64,000 nucleotides of DNA from Mercurialis annua (lineage: Eukaryota; Streptophyta; Magnoliopsida; Malpighiales; Euphorbiaceae). The stretch covers positions 16,060,501-16,124,500 of the forward strand of contig NC_065576.1 in the NCBI RefSeq assembly GCF_937616625.2, in the 5' to 3' direction. The first letter of the stretch is position 1. The number at the start of each line of letters is the position of its first letter. The notes under the pieces were generated by a model, which was given only the letters and a program-made list of their open reading frames with translations, was not told the DNA's origin and did no database searches. The position numbers were made by a program, and so were the translations under genes. Positions 59,200-64,000 of the stretch are shown one piece after another.

Positions 59200-62167
59200 T
59201 TAATACCACGTAAGGTCAAGTGCCGGTTAGTGCAACGTGTCCTACATCGAGGGACCGAATTTGTAAAAGTATAAGATTTTGAATATTAAATAAAAGGATA
59301 ATATCGAGTAGGACGTCGATGTTTAAGAAAATTTGGATATCAGCATTGGATAAAGTATGAAATGATAAAGTAAGAAAATTTGGATATCGGCATTATATTT
59401 TCATTCGATTTATAAATTATAGGATTTTTGCGTAAATTTTCGTAAATTTACGAACCTGCTTTATAAATTGGTTTTGGACAATAGTTAAAGAATTTGGTTA
59501 AAGTACGTGTTTGAGTTCAAAATGGAAATTAACCACTATTATATATAGCAGCCAACACCCATCGCATGAAACCATTTTCTTTTAGGGTTTGTAGAAACAT
59601 ATCAACAATTCATCTTCTACCTCTTGTTTCTTCCTTGCGAATCCCTCACGACGGCGATTATATCTTTCTTTTCCGATGACCAATTTCAATAATTCAAGCT
59701 CGGTTGAAGACCTAACTCATATACGGACGAGGTGAGACGCTCAGTTTTGTTTTCGGTTAAGTGTTATTAAGATATATTGAGGTTTATGCATGAGATATTG
59801 TTCAGAATAATTAAAGCTTAAAACTTATGGTTTTAATGGATTATTTTGTAGTTTTTGATATGGTTTTAAGTGTGTGTTGAGGCGAGTACGTCAGAATGGA
59901 ATCAAAGGTGTTTGGGGGGAAAGATTTATGCTCAAAGAGCGGATCTAATTCTGCTCAACCTGAGTAGAAACACATTCTGCTCAAGGAGCAGAAATGTTGT
60001 GCTCGCCGAGCAGAACAAGCTTATGCTCGCAGAGCAGATAATGATCTGCTCTGCGAGCAGATATGGTGTCTGCTCATCGAAGAGACTCCGATATGGTGTC
60101 TGATCATCGAAGAGACTCCATGAAGAAGGAATGGTCTTCAAAATGCAGTCCCTAATCTGCCCAAGGGGCATGTTTTGCGGATCAAAATCGAACCTTAAAT
60201 GCGATGAATTTCATCGAAGTTAATCAATATAGATAGATGGTATTACACAGATGAGATTTAAGTGAATTAATAGTATTGTTATTAAGTCGGATTGAAAGTT
60301 TTTGAAGGTCAAAGTTGAATGAAAAAAATAAGAAAGTTGAAAATTGTTTTAACTTAATTAAAGAATCAACTATGAAAAAATCATTACGGATATCGAGAAA
60401 TCGAAACTAGTCGAAGTTTTCACGGAAGTTTTAGATATGATTATGAAGTATAAGAATGTCAAATTTGTTTCGGAGTGGAGTTGTTTTACGAGTGCTGTTT
60501 TGAGGTCCAAACAGCTGCCCTTAGAGGACTGTTTTAAATATCACCTTTAAGGAACCAACTTCCGACTTAGTTTCTGACACTTCCGAGTGCTATTTTCAAA
60601 CTAAGGTCTAAACAAATATTGTAGGTGACGTTCCAAACTTTAGGAATATAATTTTTATTTAGAGTGTGGGCCCCTCTAAGTAATTGATTTGATAGCTCAA
60701 AGATGGTCAAAAAATATGAAATTTAATAGGACACTTTAAGAAGCTAACTTTGGAAAAAATCTTGGAGACCTTAGAGATGTCGAATGAAGTTCGATTCTAA
60801 ATAAAATTCGTATAGGATATTGTGGGCTATAGAAATGTCCAATTTGTTTTGAGTTCAAGCTATTTTAATTATGCAGTTTCGATAGCCAAAATTGGCTAGA
60901 AACCAAGTTTTAGATTAATTAATTAGAGCTAGGATTTTACTAATTTGCGATATTATCAAATTTTTATAGATTCGGCAAGATGACTACCAACGGGATTTGG
61001 AATGTAAAGAACGAGAAATCTCTTTGATAATTATAAAAGTTTATGGATAGCAAGTAATGAGTCTACACGTATTATACGCTATATTTATTCAATGTTATAC
61101 TACATATTAGTATTAAAATGCATCGCATGATATATTATATTCTCGTCATATATATATATATATATATATGAATTTTATATCGAAATATCGATTAATAGCT
61201 TGTGAAAACTAGTATATGATCCGTGGGAAACGAGCTACCTATTGGGCGTCAATAGACTGTGTTATCACCAATGTCCGGCTAAGTCATAGCCTTAGTCTCG
61301 ATAGCTTTGTAGAGTACGCTTCTCGTTTGTTTAGATACAAGGTCACCTTGGTGGAACTATCTCGGCACTCATACTGACCGACCATTTGGATTGAGTAGTG
61401 GTACTGTATAACTCGGTTTAACTATCCCGGACTGTACCATTTGGTAAAGGTTAAACTCGGTTGAACTATCCCGACGCCTTACCAAAAGGATTTAAGAATT
61501 CGTATTTGCTCATTATGATTAGGAATTCTACCCTATTCCAGGTTGGTTTTGGGATTAGGGTTTCGATCGGGTCAAATGCTTGAATTATAGTAAATGTTCA
61601 TATATATACGTTTTGTTTTTAAATGCGATGTTATCTTGAGTAGTACCATTAGTAATGTGTACTCACTCAGCATTGTCTGACCCCGTTGATGTTTCCCCCT
61701 TTAAGGTGGCTAGTGTCGGATCAGACAGACAATCTCCTTTGTGTCGGAAGTCCTTGACTTGCACAAAGTACGAGTTCCCTTAACGCTGCAGTAGTATACG
61801 AATCACGAATTGTGGCTTAGAATAGCAAGGTCTTGTGTGTGTGTTGTACATGTCTAGTCAGGCTATGTTGTGTGATCGTTGGATGTTGTTTATGTTAACG
61901 ACTTTTGAATAGATCGATAGAGGGGCTAGTACGACAAGTTATGCAAGTGAAATGCCCATATGAACCGTATGGATTTAAGAGTATATATATATATATATAT
62001 ATATATACATACATACATACATTGATGTGTTTGCTTTTGTTTGTATAGAAACCATACGATTAATTATTTGCAAAAATATTATAGTGATTCTAGGCGTGCT
62101 ATGGGTTTCAGAGCTACCACTCTCATTCCCTAGCGCCGATCTCGGCTCAATAATTTGGGTTGTGACA
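59200..62167 (+). repeat. Tekay-like chromovirus LTR, plus orientation, left border approximate
   Basis: The right end ...GGGTTGTGACA (62167) and the preceding 70 bp are the reverse complement of the LTR start at 44496 (AGCGCTAGGGAATG-type words). Inside are CGGxxxAACTATCCCG blocks (61330-61480), a TATATATAG box near 59537 and a palindrome array. The left border lies near 59200, where TTTAATACC...GTGCAACGTGTCCTA resembles the LTR start, but TG is not preserved. Since no primer site follows 62167, it is probably a solo LTR or the 3' LTR of a lost element. (TA)n runs lie at 61148-61169 and 61982-62007. Confidence 0.8.
59930..60120 (+). repeat. GCTC...GAGC palindrome array (8 units)
   Basis: GCTC (or GATC) arms start at 59930, 59953, 59979, 60001, 60025, 60048, 60072 and 60102, mostly 22-26 bp apart. 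Typical units are CTGCTC-aag-GAGCAG and TGCTC-gca-GAGCA. It lies about 400 bp downstream of the TATA-like box, the same place as the 20-bp array in the other chromovirus LTRs. Confidence 0.9.
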
Positions 62168-62635
62168 GATTCCAGTAGACTAGCTATTACAAGTTTAATT
62201 AAGTGAAGGAGTTTCACTTAATCGAATTTGTTTCTTTTAGGTCTGGCCTAACAAGATATTTTGGAAATCTGGTTTTTAAAAACTGGAAAATATTGTTAGG
62301 CCTGACCTAAGACTAAAATTGAAATAATAATTTTGAAAACTTGGATTTTGAATAGTTACATTGAAATCATGCCTCAAAGACAAACATTATGCTGGGTATT
62401 TTTCTAGAGGGTAATGTCTGGGTTGGAATGCATGTGGGCTGAGTCGATGGGTTTTGGTAATAACCGGTATAAGGCTCCAACATACTGATATACCTTTGAT
62501 AGGTCTTCTCTATCACGAGTACAAACGACCGAGGGACTTAGATATGAGTGATACTACTCCGCATAAGACGTTGGAGTGCAACGCTAGAGCGTGAGAGTGG
62601 CTATGAGTATTAGGGCTAGATAGGGACTCCTTGAG
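62168..62635. other. no gene recognised
   Basis: Intervening sequence between two LTRs. A GTCTGGCCTAACAAGATATT / AATATTGTTAGGCCTGACC-type inverted repeat lies at about 62240-62310. Confidence 0.5.
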
Positions 62636-64000
62636 TGTAGTAACCTTAAAATTATGAAATAAGAAAATCATGCCACTAGTCCTTAAGCTTCGTTATTTGG
62701 ACCAAGTAGGCCGGGAAATGAACACCGACATGAGAATTATCAAAGATATGTCGAGAAATAATAATAATTCAAAATGGGAATTATTATTATTAATACTAAA
62801 TAAGGACTAATTGGAAAAGAAATTCTGAAAGTTAAGTACGACAGTTAATTGGAAATTTAAGTTCGAATGCAAATTAATCGTTTTGAGCTAAAGGGGCACT
62901 TTATCCATTTAAGTTATCCTAAAAGGAAAGGAAATTTCCTTTTCCTTTAATGCATGAGAAAAGACTCGTTTTTCTCTCTTCTTTGGCAAAATTGCCGTAC
63001 TCCCTCCTATGGACACAAGATCATAATTTTTCTACCAAAACTCATGATCTTGGATGCAAAACAATTCTAGAGCTAAGGTGATCATGATATGGTGAGTAAT
63101 TTGTAGTTTTCTTGGTTAAGTTTTGATGATTTGATAAAATAAATCCTAGGGTTCTAAGTCTAATATTGGGGATTTTGCTCATTTGATCGTGTAGTGTGTT
63201 ATTAAGCATGGAATGAAAGTTTTGATGGTGTTTCTTGATTGATAAGGCCTTCGTCCATGGGACATCCTTGAGGTAAGGATATATTCTAAATTCAAGAGCT
63301 TTTGGATTGCTGTGTTTGAGTGAATTTGGTAGCTATAGATTACTCTTTTTTCTCTCTTCTTTGGCAAAATTACCCTACTCCCTCCTATGGACACAAGATC
63401 ATGATTTTTCTACCAAAACTCATGATCTTGGATGCAAAACAATCCTAGAGCTAAGGTGATCATGATATGGTGAGTAATTTGTAGTTTTCTTGGTTAAGTT
63501 TTGATGATTTGATAAAAGAAATCCTAGGGTTCTAAGTCTAATATTGGGGATTTTGCTCATTTGATCATGTAGTGTGTTATTAAGCATGTAATGAAACTTT
63601 TATTGGTGTTTCTTGATTGATAAGGCCTTCGGCCATGGGAAATTCTTGAGGTAAGGATATATTCTGAATTCAAGAGCTTTTGGATTGATGTGTTTGAGTG
63701 AATTTGGTAGTTATAGATTAGGCAATATTATGAAGACAAAGTGTTTGATGAATTGTCTCGGTGAAGTTATACAATTTTGTTATATTTTGGTTAGGATATG
63801 GTGATGAAGGCTTCGGCTTGTGGCTTAGGAATATGATATGAGTCTAACTAATGTATAAAAACATGAATTATGGAGTGTATAGTTGAATTATAATGAGTTT
63901 TGGATTGATTAAGAGTGAATGAAAAGTTTATTGATATTGCAGAAATATAGCACTGCAGAACAGCCCTGTTGCGAAGGTTATATCTCAGGATATATAGCTA
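62636..64000 (+). repeat. Tekay-like chromovirus LTR, plus orientation, cut by window end
   Basis: It starts TGTAGTAACC after TTGAG (possible target duplication). Order and wording match the reverse complement of the solo LTR 50789-53533: TAATAATAATTCAAAATG, TTTGAGCTAAA, GAATTATAATGAGTTT and GAACAG words near 63955. An internal tandem duplication lies at about 62968-63723. Confidence 0.78.
62968..63723 (+). repeat. tandem duplication of about 378 bp inside the LTR
   Basis: CTTTGGCAAAATT starts at 62981 and again at 63359. The copies are nearly identical (a few substitutions, such as GCCGTAC/ACCCTAC and GTCCATGGGACATC/GGCCATGGGAAATT). Confidence 0.93.

Overview
The window is plant nuclear DNA, probably eudicot, made almost entirely of transposable elements. 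I found no ordinary host gene, tRNA, rRNA or CRISPR array. The evidence for a plant is the set of element families (Athila, Tat and Tekay/Del-like Ty3/gypsy LTR retrotransposons; CACTA, hAT and Mutator-like DNA elements), tRNA-type primer binding sites, GT/AG introns, TG...CA LTR ends, and decay by C-to-T (or G-to-A) nonsense mutations such as CGA to TGA and TGG to TGA/TAG. The species cannot be named from the sequence.

Layout. (1) 1-11567: an Athila-type element on +, cut by the window start; gag-pol, a third ORF and a complete 1597-bp 3' LTR. Its two LTR ends match at 236 of 238 positions, so it is young. (2) 11568-22225: older AT-rich flank holding a 1.1-kb Mutator-like foldback element (12166-13256) and an 8.5-kb autonomous-type CACTA element (13276-21821, TSD AAT). 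The CACTA element has a broken TNP2-type transposase and an apparently intact five-exon TNPA-type gene. (3) 22226-35319: a 13-kb Tat-type element on the minus strand (gag right, pol centre, antisense ORF left), nested with a hAT element (23766-24872) and a solo LTR (32050-33564). (4) 35325-37891: two copies of an unidentified repeat, then unannotated DNA. (5) 37892-46805: a minus-strand Tekay/Del-type chromovirus with a large pol deletion; its left LTR holds a 1.06-kb non-autonomous CACTA element (38941-40004). (6) 46806-59200: remnants of a second Tat-like element on minus (gag and protease only), a possible antisense ORF on +, a 32-bp minisatellite and a 2.7-kb solo LTR (50789-53533). (7) About 59200-62167 and 62636-64000: two more related chromovirus LTRs on +; the last runs off the window.

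Insertion boundaries are well supported. Target-site duplications are exact for both CACTA elements (AAT, GTA), the hAT (TCTGCGGT) and both solo LTRs (CTACC, TGTTA), and near-exact for the Tat element and the Mutator-like element. The sister LTR of the chromovirus shows the empty site of the small CACTA element.

The most unusual signal is a recurring design rather than a gene. Several unrelated elements carry private arrays of short dyad motifs at regular spacing. In the Athila element, CGTTCG/CGAACG hexamers sit in pairs 19-21 bp apart on a repeat of about 52 bp, upstream of the LTR TATA box and again upstream of a candidate internal promoter. The chromovirus LTRs carry a 20-bp-period CCTCACG-T-CGTGAGG array or a roughly 24-bp-period GCTC...GAGC array. 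The Tat-like elements carry minisatellites whose units form small hairpins. Their function is unknown.
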